DNA from: Ectocarpus siliculosus
Taxonomy: Eukaryota; Sar; Phaeophyceae; Ectocarpales; Ectocarpaceae
Assembly (NCBI GenBank): GCA_000310025.1
Contig: FN649751.1
Coordinates: 4,518,681-4,582,680, forward strand
Direction: 5' to 3'
Length of the DNA: 64,000 nucleotides
Position 1 is the stretch's first letter. Each line of letters begins with the position of its first letter. The notes under the pieces are model-generated. The model had not been told where the DNA came from, did no database searches, and saw nothing but the letters and a program-made list of their open reading frames with translations. The position numbers and the translations under genes were made by a program. Shown here in pieces: positions 48,100 through 61,200 of the stretch.

Positions 48100-49952
48100 A
48101 GGTTGTTGTTGTGGTCCCTAGCAATTATCACGGTGTCAGGTGGAGTCAACCCCTTCGCCGTGGGACGCTTTTTGGTGTGGTGGCTGTGCGGAAGCTCGGG
48201 TGGCAACGGCGAAGAGTGCACACCACATGGCGGTCTTCGTTCGCACGTGCGCGTTCATCCAGTTCTAGTAGGGAATGATCAAGCAGTATCACAAAGACGA
48301 ACGGTTTACCCGGTGGGCCATGACACTGACGAATTGGCTGAAATCTACCGCCCCGCCGATTGACTTGGGTAGACCGGGTGCATGGAAGCAGCTGACGATA
48401 CTTTCTGAAAGGTGGTCGTGTCGTGCTGGGTCCTCACTGAGCTCCACCATGCTGAGAGCGTTCCTGGTGCGAAATGGATACGACACAACAATGACCGATA
48501 AAACAACCGCGTTCGTGGGAAAAGATCTCGGCGAAAGCGGGCAGCTTTGTGACGAACACAACAACATCAAAGCGGACATGTTTTTCTATGGAGCATTCTT
48601 TGATCGGGTCGGTCCCGTGGGTCAACGGCACCCACGATTGGTGAACGAGGTCGCACCTGATTGCGATAGGGCTTATTTTCCCCCTCCGCTGAGCATCCAA
48701 GTGGTTGAAGATGAGTTGAAGGTCAATCCATCGGTCATCAGAGCCTTTGTTCGCCTGTGACGATTCCGGAAAAGTTGAGTGTGCGCCGAAGAAAACGTTC
48801 AAGGGGCGAAAGTATGACCGCCTCCGAGCTAATCAGTCTCTAATGGGAAGGACTGTTGTGAGCCACCACCCCACACGAATTTGAACTGTCGACAAGGACT
48901 CTTTAGGATGCTGCAGTAGCAATGTGTATGACATAGGGCAATCGGCGGTTCTCTACACCCGCGTGAGGAACATTTCACATTGTGTCGAAGTACCAGCTGA
49001 CCCTCTAGCCGCAACACCTTTCTTTTCACTGCCATGCACCCCCAATCTAGTCCTGGTATTTTGTAACCGGCGCTTGCAATGCATACCCGGTAGAGCAGGC
49101 CACCCTTCCCTCAAGGGTGTACTCTCACGAACAATCGGCTTCCTCGATGTGCTGCAGTTACGCACCAAACGCAGAATTAATCACAGGGATATCAGCTCCC
49201 ACCCTACAGCTTTTCTTGTCACGTACGAGTTACCATCTGCACCCAGCAGTGCACTTATGTCATAGTATTATTTTGTTCAGTTCCCCGTGTGTGAGAAGTG
49301 GACGAACAACCGCAGCGGGTTGAACCAAAACTGCACATGTTTGGCTGAGGATTTGGGTGTGAATTGCAAAATCCCACACGCTAGAAATGAGTGCAATCGA
49401 GAAGGGGCTCCAATTAACGTCATCATGCACACAACAGAGGTGACGGTAGCGTAATCTGTGGATCGATCAGTCCATTGAACATGAACATTCTTGAACCGAG
49501 TACAATGCCACGCCTGCATATTTGGCATGCCAACTTACCACGATAACCTCTGCCTCCCGTGTTCTTCCTCTCTCGCGCATCCATTTTTGGACCTCGAACC
49601 CTTCGATCACGGACATACGTAGAGTCTCCTGGACAGAACAGCACGGAGTGGTCCTCGTCAATTTGACATCACCGTACACCCAGCCCTACTTTCCCAAATA
49701 GCTGGAGCAGTCGTGGGCTCCCCCCGGCACAATGAATGAGCAAGGTTTGATGGTTGAGGGTTGAGGGGGGGGACTCGTGACTCGCAAATGATTGTGCAGC
49801 GTGCGGGCCAGTAAAATGCCGGTTCATCAGTTTCAGAACTTTTTTCAAACGATTATTGCGCCGCATCCAGTGAGTTTTCGCACGTTCAACGTTCAATCGT
49901 TCAATGCCTCCATCCATACACGTCGTGTGCAACTTACCCAGCTTGGTGGTCG
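48100..49952. other. Divergent gap upstream of the LRR gene
   Basis: This 1.85 kb lies between the minus-strand membrane-anchored gene and the plus-strand LRR gene, so it should carry both promoters. A plus-strand frame at 48275-48760 encodes 161 residues with protein-like texture but no recognisable domain and no clear splice context. I leave it uncalled. No other feature was seen. Confidence 0.4.
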
Positions 49953-52900
49953 ATGAGCACAGTCATACGCCCTGATAGTCTCCGCCATGTGTGCAAAGAG
50001 CCCCTCAACGAGGTGCAATCGGTGCAGCTTCGTGGGCGAGGAATGACGCGACTCGTTGGACTGGATGCTTGCCCTAGCGTCACATCATTGGACGTCTCCT
50101 GGAACGCCTTGACGGAGCTAGATTCTGCATGTCTCGAAGAATGCAAGGAGTTGTGGATCGTCGATGCTTCCCACAACCGGCTCGTAAGGATACTTGATCG
50201 TATTTGGGGGAATGATATATTTCAGACAAAATACTGAAAAATCGTTGTAATACTTCACTTTAGACAATCTTTGTGTATGCTGCTTGTGACCCATGAATAC
50301 CATCGTGGATCAGGCGCGCACCAATCACCCCGGTAGAAATATGTAGTTGGTAATCCCGACCATCTGCTTGTGGCCAAGTTAAAAGTTCTAATCAGGATTT
50401 TCCGCATTTCGAAACGCTCTTTAGATACTCTTTTGAGGCAAGGGAGTGTTCAAGCCTTGTACCGAGTTCATAGAGTCATGCGTCTCACAGGACCTTTCTG
50501 TTCGACCTCCAATAGAATACCTTCAGTACTTTCGGCAAGACCGAACGACGGAGAGAAACTGCGAGCAGCCGGCAATAACAAGGACGGAGAACAAACGCAC
50601 GTAGCCTGTGATGAGGTTTAGTTTCAACGAAACACTGCTCATGTCCTATGCATACGTTGAAGCCCACAAAGAGCGTCCATCTATCCACAGTAACTGCTGG
50701 TAGACTGCTGTGGTCTCATGGTTAAACACCGCGAGTCATCTTGTGGAGCCCTGTGTTTGTCGCGCAGGAGTCCCTCGGTGGTTTGTCCCGTGTGATGGCT
50801 TTGGGCTACCTCAATCTCTCGAGCAACTTCATCCCATTGGACGGTCTCCGACCTCTTTCTCGCGCCCATATACTGGAGCTTTTCCTGGGCAGCGGCCGCT
50901 CTTCCAAAGAGCGGCGACGGACGCTCTGCGTGTTGCCAAATTTGTGGGTGCTAGACGATGAGTTCGTCACCGCCGAAGAGCGGCGGATCGCTGATGACAA
51001 TCACCAACACAACGGGAGGGGTTGGGGGGCAACGAGCGACCACCTCTTGCCAACGTGGAACCAATCTTCGCCGAAGCGAGACAAAACACGGGACAAGAAC
51101 AGCAGCACGGCGATTGCCTCGCCTTCCAGCATCGTCGTTGTCAAAGATGCGGGAAGACATCACCCACCGCAGAAACAAAAAGAGTCTGCGTGCAAATCTG
51201 GGTTTGTAGATTTGGAAACACAAGGCCATCTTACGCAAGACTTCTACGAGAACGTCGTGTGGAAAATCCCCTCCAGGTGAGGGGTATGGGGAATCGTCTT
51301 CTGTTGTCCAGACTGTTCGATGCGCGGGCGATTTGCACAGAGCCGATTGGGTGGCAAAATTCGGCAGGCCAAGTGCAGCCGGCAGGACCGGAAGTGTATC
51401 GTGGTCAATACCCAATACGTTTTCAGCCGGATAAATAGTCTGGTGTAGGCTATTACATCGAAACGGGTGTATCACGGTTACCTTGTGGATACGCAAGAGA
51501 TCGACTGCATGGTCGACGAGAGAAAGGGGCGAGTGGATCCTTCTCGGTTTCAAAAGTAGGGCAAAAACCGTTGTGTCCTTCTTCCTGTGTGACCCCCATG
51601 ACTGAGCCCAGACAGTACTGAGAGGCGAAAGACGAAACTGACTTCCAGCATTAAGGATGACACCGCGTGACACACAACTGTGCCGAGGAATATGGAGCAC
51701 AATCACGACAAACCCAGGTGCAATCCGAACAACTTGAACGTAATAGGTTGCGAAGTTTGACAGTGGAGTTTCAACTGAAAATATAAAACGATCTATCCTC
51801 ATTCTGGCGCGTGCACGAAATAATATAAGGGTGGATGCAGCTGATAGCTTTCGACTCGCCACACTCCTCGAGCGCTACGATCAGCGCGCGACCGCGGCGA
51901 ACACGTCAAAATGGCTCGGAAGCTTTACTCGCGGAGGTGTTGGCGGCGGCGTCCGCGGCAATGTGCGACGAGAATGGTCTCTGCCGCTACCTCGCCCGCA
52001 CCTGGAAGCGCTATTGTCCCTTCCCTTAGGGCTGAAGCTTGACGTCGCTGTGTTGTTGGCTGTGAGGGTATTTGCCAGGGAAAACGTTCCGCAGCAGGTG
52101 AAAGTTCAGGACCGCGAGGGCTAGGGTGGCGTGTTATTTGTGTCAGAGGCATCCAAGGTTGTTGAGCTGGGCCGAAGAGTAGGCGCAGATTGAACCGTTT
52201 GACGAGCTCTTGACGCGGCAACGACCTAGGCGGGGCTCACGGAACCACACACCCATAGGAGGCTCTTTCTCGATTTGTTTCCTGGCGTTGCCTTGTTTAT
52301 CCAAAGAGGGATACCACCAAAACCCTTTCGCGAGAGATATACTTGCGGCTGAGTCGTGAAGACTCGTTTTCCCCTGCCGACTCTCTCCGGCGATTCGGCC
52401 TTCCAGGTTCTTGCAGATGCGTTCATGGTGCTCCTGGTGCCGCAAGCAAACCTCCCGGACTGCATACCTAAGGATCTCAGTCGAGTGCCGGCTTTTGTTT
52501 GCACCGCCCTCGTACACGCGCTGCGCTCGTCAATACTGCGCGAACTCGATCGAGTGAGAAATGTCCATGGCATGGCAAGACTGCGTGCATGAGCTCTACC
52601 CACTCATCATTCTTTCAAGGCGACTATCTTGTGAACGTTTCCCCGCATGCTAGGCCTGGTATATGTCTTCCCACGCAAACGTTCCCTCACTGAAGCAGTA
52701 TTGTTCGAGATGAATAGCTCTCCATCGAAGCGAGAAATTGGCTGTCCTCGCCAGGACCTTGACGAGGGGCACTATATCGGTATCACGAATGTAACAATGA
52801 CGAACGTAAAATTTCACGCGCCTCGACCCCATTCTTGCCTCTGCTGCCGTGGTGCGCTTTGAAATCCCGGAAGCATTCGATGCCGGGACGTGCTAACACG

Positions 52901-55900
52901 ACGGCTCCTCCATTGATAGACAGACAGCAAAGAGACCTGCTCGAGGCCCTTCCCCCCATCGTCACGGGTGTTGACGTGGACCATGTCTTCGAGAGTTGGG
53001 AAGCCTCCTCGGGGCACGCGAGGGACTCAAACCAAGAGGGAGAAGCGGCGGGGGGGGCGGACGACGAGGCGGGAGCTACTGGCCTCGGCAACATCGAGGC
53101 ATACGTGCCGCCGCGTGGATTCGGGCTAACGCGCTTGTGTCGGAGGGCGGTGATCCTGTTCACCCGAAGCCCGGCGTGTCCCGAACTGGTGGCGTGGCAG
53201 ACCTCCCCGATGGATCAACCGGCTTACGACCAGATGGAGCCGCTCCTCGCACGAGCGAAACTTAGTCATGACGACCTTCACCCGACATCGGTGGTTAGTT
53301 TAGGCTGGTCATTCAGCGCGTGCATGAGGAATGCCTTTTTTTTTATCTGACGTGATTATGTTGTTACGTTGGGCGCGTTTTTGCTTGCATTGCCGATGTA
53401 TGTGGGTCTCCCTCGTGACTGATCCATTTGACGTTTGACGGCCACCATGGTTTTCGGCAGATGAAAACGGCAGTCAAACTTCCCAATCAGCCCAGGCCGT
53501 CCTTCGGACCCCCAAGCCCTGCCGTAGAGGCGAACGAACTAGCCATACGCTGACAAAAAAACAGACGGCTATTGGCACCTTCCCTGTCTTCCCCATTACG
53601 ACCTCGTGCTCTTTGCCGTCGCAGTCTTTCGGTGGGGAAGTTGATGGTGACCACAGGAGAGATGGATTGGGGGGGGGGTCTGTCGTGCCGTCGCGCCATC
53701 GTTCACCGAGGACCCCGTGTTTCCATTTCGATCCACTCCCGGCCGACGACGACAGAGGTGATCGCGGGGGCGTACATGCCACTCAACTGGCGGATTCGGT
53801 GGACAGTTTACCGCTGCCGGATGCCGGCTTCTGGCGGGCAAGCATTCGACGGCCGAGATCTGGAGAAAGGGTGCAGGTGAAGCTTAACTTCTGTTGAGCG
53901 GTGGGTGCGAGGAACGGTACGGAGTGCTTCATCAATGACGACACGACGGTGGAAGACACAACTGTGCGCAGTATGGGCCCCCACGAACTGCACATCGTAT
54001 ACCTGAACACCCTGCATGTGTTTTTGGTAGTATTGCGCCATGACCGTGTACAACAGAGTGGCGTGGTTCGGCGCGGGAAAACCCTGACACTAAACTCCCG
54101 ATGTTTATTGCACAATTTCTTCCCTCTTCCCATGGACCTCCACTTCGCAAAGACCCGCAGGCAGCAAACAACAATCAACACGCCGAAGCTTACACGAGAG
54201 ACTGGTAAGCTCTTGTTCCGGGGCCAATGGAATTACCCCTCTTCGATTGCTCCCCGGGTTCTGACGCATCGTGTATCCTGTCTCGACCCACCCAGGTCCT
54301 TTGCGATACATGGTCGGTGATCGTCACCGTTGATCCCGAGGCCTTCTTGGTGACAGTGGCACCCTTCGAAGGTATCCAAACCTCGGCCTACCGTGGAGAA
54401 GCGCGCATCGACTCCCGCGACCTCTACTACGACCCCCGGGGCTGGTGGAGTCACGTCCCCGCGATAGCCGGTAACGCCACGGCAGGGCCCAGTAGGTTGC
54501 ACCGCCAGTCCCGCGGGCTGTCGGCCAGCGGCCTCCCTCGAGGCGCGGGGAGCTTAAATGAAGCGTTGGAGGAAGGGAAAGGGGACGAACCGTCTCAGAT
54601 TCTGAACGGGCGCCCGTCTGGTGGAGACCGAGAAGTAGTGGTCGATTCGTCTCGGAACTACACGGGTGAGAAAAAAAAGTCGGGCTAGCAGGAGCCGCGT
54701 CCGGATGGGAGGGGGAGCACGGGTCTTGAGGTTGTGAAGCTGACTGGGTGGAGTTTGTACCTGATAGGCCCAATTGCGATATCAGCACCAACAGGCTTTG
54801 CAAAAATGTTGCAGATTCGCGTTTAAAACATCTCGCCGTGCGGTTGCTTTCCACGGCAGATCTTTTGCTTCCTTCGGCCGCACAACAACTGTCACAACCC
54901 GCATCATCAGCGGCGGCACCCGTCTCCAAGAGCCTTTCTCCCGCCGTGTCAACAGAACCATCGACGGCGAGGGGTTTGACGGCCTCGAGCAACGCCGCTG
55001 CTGCCCCCTCCAACCCGTCACCTGCTCCTTCGGTCCTCCGCAGCCATCGTTGCCCCAACAACAACGTTGTCGACGTTTTCAGCGCGGAAGGGTCGTGGGA
55101 CCCCGTGTTCGTGGTGGCGCCCCCGAGGCTGGTGGGCCTGCAGAACCAGACGGCCGCTCGAAGGATGGGAGGACGGAGGGCAAGACAGGTTGCATGGTAC
55201 CGCATCGACGGGCCTGAGGTACGCCGTGCGGGCCTTGCGCTACCCAGGCGACGCACCGGTAGAACAAACTCGGATTCCCCCCGCAAGAAGTTTTTGTGGG
55301 TCGTGTATACGTATGACAAGTGCTGTCCCAACTAATTTACATAGTAAAATACAAGCTTGCGAGAGGGGGTGGAGGACAGTGTCGGAGACCCGAGAATACC
55401 ACTCCTTGGGCGCCATGGAACTGGCGTTGTGGTCCTCGCCTTGAGCAACGAAGACACGGTTCAACCCTCAAAATCAACTCGAGATTTTTTCCGAGTGCGA
55501 ACATTACCTTGACCTCGTGGGGGCGTGGGTGTTACCTCTATGACTGATTGATTGAGTCCGGCCGAGGGGTGACGCATGGGTTTTGTCATAGTTAGGTTGA
55601 AGAGCAAGACTCGAACTTTGAACCGCTCAGGGGGCCTAGTGAAGGTGTTGACCGCAGTCGGGTCGAGTTCAGGGAGCCTAACCGAACCTCGGAATATCAT
55701 GCTACCTCCGCCGGTCTATGGAGAAACGTTTCCCATTTTCCTGTACTCTAATACCCCACCAGAGAGCACGGCTTAATCACGACCCTATCTTGCCCCTTTT
55801 AGCTCGTGCAACCAGAATACTCTGCCGACCGTTACTCATTAGTGGCTCTATCTGCGTTGTGTGTGCCATCGCTGCTGCCTCTCCTTCCTGCCGCCGCAGG

Positions 55901-58218
55901 TATCCGTCGCGCCTCGACCCACGATGCCCCGCTGCTCTTCCCTCAGGATGCCCTTCCGAGTTGGGGATACACCTTCCCGTCATCTCCAGCAGTCAGCGTC
56001 AACCTCTTCGGTCCCGAGGCTGTCCAGCAAGCAAGCGCCCCTCAGGTTGGCGGCCGTGGCGCCGAGCCATGGAGGCGGCAACAGCGTCTACGCACGGTTT
56101 TCGCAGTCGAGGGGCTTGTCGGTACCTTCGATAAACACGAACAGCTGCTCGATGCCAGCGGCCAAGAAGCTTCCCACCGCTGCGGACGAAGCTTGGCTTG
56201 AGCTCCAGAGAGAAATGGGATCGTTGAAGGCAGACAACCGAATGCTCATCCGTGATAGTAGCCAGGGCGGCGGCGGCGGCGGCGGTGAGTGCATCAACAC
56301 CTCCACAATATCCGCGTCGTCGCCAGCTATGTCGGTGGTGACGAAGTCTCTCGCGGAAAACTCAACGGTCGGCGCCCAGGCAACAACGGATATGTTGGCC
56401 AAGACTCTGACGCGAACGCTAGACAGCCCTCTATCTGCTTGGAAAGGAGGCAACACAGGTAGGTGCTCAGGTAGAGGGCGCGTACAGTAGATGGTTCAAA
56501 TCGGCTCCGCTTGGGTGATTGACGATTGGGATATGAGGGCCTAGCCCAAGATCGTGTCACTTGGACTGGTGCAATCGGGTGAGACAAACGTGAAGGATGA
56601 GTAACAGGGAACACGGTGCATGCGACCGGGTTATCCCCTGGGACTGGAGCTGGCTAGATATCCTCGACAAACGTACCTGTACATTGTTTTTACGTTTTCA
56701 CCCCCGTTCACCCCTCGTTGGGCACCAGTGAGCGCAACGGCGACGGTTTTCGAGCTGACGCAAGTGGGCGGTAGACCAGAGAAAGACGCGGGGGAATGCG
56801 CCAGCAGTCCTACCAGTGTTTCTCTTACACACGAGACGACGAGGTCGACAGATAACTGGCGGGTCGACAACCAGCAACAAGAGGTTTCCCCTCCAGAGGA
56901 GTGCTCGAAACAAGTACGGGTGGCAGAAGGAGACAAGCCTGACACCGCCGCATCCTCCCATCGTCGACGACGAATCCCGGACGACGGCAATTCCACGGCA
57001 GCGTCTGCGACGACCAGAAAATGGAAACCGAATGCTTTTCGGCCCCTTGAGTGGTTCCCCGTTCCCGGCAGACAGGTATTTCGTGTTGATCCCAACGATG
57101 TGAATGCAGCCCCCGCGGCAGAGCCAGTTGGTCGGCCAGTCGAAAGCGGCACGTCAAACACACCGAACGTCCCACCTGAAGGCCAAGGTGCGGAAGGCGG
57201 CGGCGGCGGCGGCGGCGGCGGCGACGGCGGCGGCGGCGGCGGCAACTGCGGTAGTAGCGAGCGCCAAGCTGTGGGTGGGGAGGATACCGTGGAGCAGGAC
57301 AAGGCGGGAAGGCGGGGCGGTCAAGCGAAAGAGAAAATACGGATAGAGTCGGGCAAGGGGCAGCCGGGCAACGGGTCGCCCTCGACGCGATCACCCTTTC
57401 CCACCGCGGCCGTGCTGAACAATGGTCTGCTCTCTCCAGCAACCAACAGAGACATGGGGGTGAGGCCGACCATCTGGACGAGGAGCCGACGGGCGAGGTC
57501 TAGCCGGTCGTTACATAGTGCTGGTGCTTTTCGAGCTCTCGACAGGCAGAAACCCAACGGTCTCTTGGCCGACGCCTTACGACCGAAATCGCCCGACTCA
57601 TTGGGCGTGATTACGAGCTTCTCGACGCAGGTGCGGTTGGAAATCGACCCACACGATGTAAGATCCAGAGGATTCCATCGCCGTGAGGAAGAGCATTGTC
57701 GCGAGACGCGGCAGTGCGTCGAAGCGAGCGACGTTTCCTCCGGGCTAGCGGTGACCCCGGGCGTCCGGCCAATGGTTTCCGGTCCAACCGGCCAACGCCC
57801 CGCTCGAACCAAGGCCGTCGTGCCACATTGGCAACACGACAAGAGACATCCAGCGCGACGACAACCTCAATGCCAACGATTGACGATCTCTGGGTGGGAG
57901 GGTGCTGAAGGCGCCGGCAGTACAAGTGGCGATCTTATGAGGCTGCCAACCTTCAAACCAAGTGAGAGTCCGGAGCTTGAGAGCAGCTGCAGGAACCTCG
58001 GCGCTGTTAGTGATAAGGGCGGTCCAGGCGCACCCCCGAGTGGTGGGATTCTAAAGAGCAGCTTGGCTAGAGGGAAACGTGGTGGGGCGCGCGTCAAGGC
58101 GCGGCCAGCGAGCCCTCATCATTCAGACAGCGGCTTGGACGAGTGTTTCTCCATCAGCAGTGCTGCAACTAGCAACAACAACAGCTGTTGCGGGTGGCGA
58201 AAGAGCGACAGCATGTAA
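49953..58218 (+). CDS. Large leucine-rich-repeat protein with unrecognised modules
   Basis: Exons: 49953-50183, 50768-51276, 51830-52097, 52407-52553, 52928-53290, 53461-53523, 53625-53876, 54296-54665, 54860-55218, 55900-56458 and 56729-58218 (stop TAA); phases agree, total about 1,536 residues. Residues about 20-130 are SDS22-like LRRs (VQSVQLRGRGMTRL, SVTSLDVSWNALTEL, LWIVDASHNRL, ALGYLNLSSNFI) closed by a cap LPNLWVLDDEFVTAEERR. A helical region follows (DSFRLATLLERYDQRA, HLEALLSLPLGLKLDVAVLL). Around residues 590-680 lies a compact module (GFWRASIRRPRSGERVQ, DTWSVIVTVDPEAFLVTV, DLYYDPRGWWSHVP), then VFSAEGSWDPVFVVAPPRLV near 815. The last 650 residues are mostly disordered, with a Gly run. 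The LRRs imply protein binding; the rest is unknown. No signal peptide or membrane segment is seen. The acceptor at 51830 has a weak pyrimidine tract, and the exon at 53461-53523 is least certain. Confidence 0.75.
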
Positions 58219-61200
58219 GACCGGTGAAGGAGAGAGAGAGGTGGACGCAACCATCACGTAGTTTGACGTGCATCGACACGGTGGGAGCGGAGGTTGATGT
58301 CAGCGCTGTAGTGGGTATACTCTTGTCTCACAGGCTACAACGCCACAGTTGCTTTTCGGGGTTGGTCGCACCTCTCACGCAACCACTCTCGGCCATATGT
58401 ACGATACGACTGTCGTTTTCACGGCCCTCTGCCGTTCTTCCATGATATTTTCGCGTTTTTTTTCAATGCTGCTGCCAGGAAAATGATCTGCCGCGCCCTG
58501 GACCTATTTCGTGCATGCTGTATTGTAGGGGGTCTCGCCCCTCTGACCTTCTCGCACCTAAAGCCCATCGAAGAAACAATCATCAAGACAGCTTTTGGCC
58601 TAGCAACGCCGGCGTTGCTCGTCGGCTTGCTTTCAAAGTAAAACAAAAGATCGTCGGATGCTTTGTAGAACAACACGTTGCATTTTGGCCCGATGTTCGC
58701 GGGTTCCATAGGCCAGCGGCAAAGGTGTATGTGCGTGTGTCCGGGGCATGATGCCCCACCAGAAGAAAGTATAGAGAGGTGGTCCATCCTGTTGTGTTTT
58801 TCGCACGGTTCGTCCCACGGTGGTGTTTTTTCTATTCTTCTGCACGCGCCCTCCTCTGTACGTCCCTTCTTTCGGTGAGGACACCCCGACGAGGTACGTA
58901 TTCTTTTCACGAATTAAAAATGATCATCGTGTGCACCCCGGGGCTAAATCCATGGATGCAATTAACGGTAGTATGTCTACATTTTCGCAGACATGCCACA
59001 TACATATATACGACGTTGGAGGATGTCGGAGGATGCAGAACTTGAGACTAAATACCAGTAAGTTATTGTAAACACACTCACTTACTTAAACAAAACCTAC
59101 AGTCAAAGAGAAGCGGGTCACAGAAACACGGAAGACCTCTACACTTACTTATCGCGAGAATAGCCGGCGATGCTTCGTACATGACATACGTATATATATC
59201 TTGATCATAGGGAGGGCTCACGATGCAGCAGCCTCTGTATTTCCAGGGAATCAACAAACCGTTATCATCATGAATGCACAGGGAAAACGAATGGGGACTT
59301 TCCCACGCGCCCCTCTCCCCCTAAAAATAATCGTTCTTGCCTATTTTCCGGCGGCATGTATGTGTTTTTTACTGATGAACTGTCTCTGAACTGTACGTGG
59401 CACGACACTTGAGATTACCTGTGTGCAGCCAACCCTGGGGACACATACATATGGTTGATGACCTGCTCTGTTGTGCTCGCGGAACCAACAACAAGAATGA
59501 CCGATATTGGGCGTACCCCACGCATTAGCCGCGGGTGGTGGGCGCGGCTGGTCGCCGTTGTTTTGCTTGACGCGCAACGATTTCATATTGTGTGTGACGT
59601 CATCATGAAGGGACGCCCTTGAGAGTTAATTCGAGTGTCTGAATCACCGACTGCAGTAGACTGCGGTGGTCTAGAAGCTTTTTGCAGATCTAGACTACTC
59701 TTCATCTACTTCCTGTGAAAAGGAAAAAGGTCTGACCGATCCAGGCTCCATGCATGAATTGCATAATGAGTTTTTTTTTTGTTTTCGCCGAGGAGCCCCC
59801 CAGGCATGCCTCTTCTGTGGTTGCCTGAGAGAGGACGTTTCCATTAGACGCTTGCCTGGGACGGTGTTTTCTTGCCTGACTGCTCTTACAATATTCCTGG
59901 CAGCTCCAGACGGCGCACGGAGAAAGACCACGCGACGTCGTCGTGCATACGAAATGCGACGAATCCTGTAAGGTACATTGAAATTTACTTGAAAATAGAG
60001 CCGGTAGAAATTGTCATTGTTTCAGGCCAAAGTTCGCCAGATGTATGCAAATGAGTGCCAGGCAAATGCCTAATTTTTTGCACCTACGGTGGGCCATGGT
60101 GCCCGTTACTGAGCACGCCTTCATCGTTCGTGACAGGCTTATCGGTAAAAACTGTGAGCTGACACACAGAACAAAACAAAGATATGCACACGCGGGCCAG
60201 GGTAGACACCGTTCCTGGTTCCTGGCTGCTCACAGTACCCACTTGTACCATCTGCGAACCCCCCGTGGGAAGACATTTTTTTCAGACGTCGTCCATGCCA
60301 ACACTGCCCCCCTTCGCTGCCTGGCTGGGGTCGACAACGACTCCTTGGCCCCTCGCTAGACTCTGGTTTGAAAGCGACATCTGCATTCTGTTGGGCCCAC
60401 GCGTACTCTCCTTGGGATTTTCACGCTAGAGGTCAGCCCGTAGCACAGCAACAGCAGCACAAACTCCCTCTCCACGCAAGCGGCGCTGGCTCTGCAGGGC
60501 GACGCAGCTCAGCTGCTTGGCACGGAGTAAGGGCGAGAGAGCACGGGAGGGCAGGAGAGGAAAGGAGCAGGAGGAGTGAGGAGGAAAGCCACGAAAGCGG
60601 GACGGGGGTCTAAGCGGGAGAGACGGCACACAGATGCGCTCACCACGAGCCAAAGGGGAGGTGGCAATGGACCAGGTAAGGGCAGAGCAGGGACACGCTA
60701 TTTTTCCCACCAGCGACAGCAGTTGGCAATAGGCAACAGCGAGAGGGGACATGACGACAAGATTAAGATTTGGCGCGTACTTTGCGCACCCACGGTGCGC
60801 TGCATTGTTAGCCCGCTCTCCTCCGACATTTTGTGTGTGGTGTGGCGGTTGTGGGTGTGTGTACATGCCCGCCACCCTGTGTCGTGGTCCTCATAGGCAT
60901 CTACATCTCCTTACACATGCACAAAATGTTCTTCGTCCTCTGCTGCGGGTAAGAACGCGACTTTCTGTCGTCGGTGTTGGTGTCACCAGCATCCGTTTGG
61001 GAGAGAGCAGCCAGCCGCAAGGGGTGCGCGAAAACACAACAAAAACACTCTTCTCTAGTACTGCTGTGGCACCGAACGCCGCAGGACTTACGCCAACTCC
61101 AGGCGCAAGAGAGTCCTCTCACGGGGTCAACACACCGGCACACACCTATTCGACTTTTTTTTAGCACACACACACAACCCGGGTGCGCTATTTACAACAC

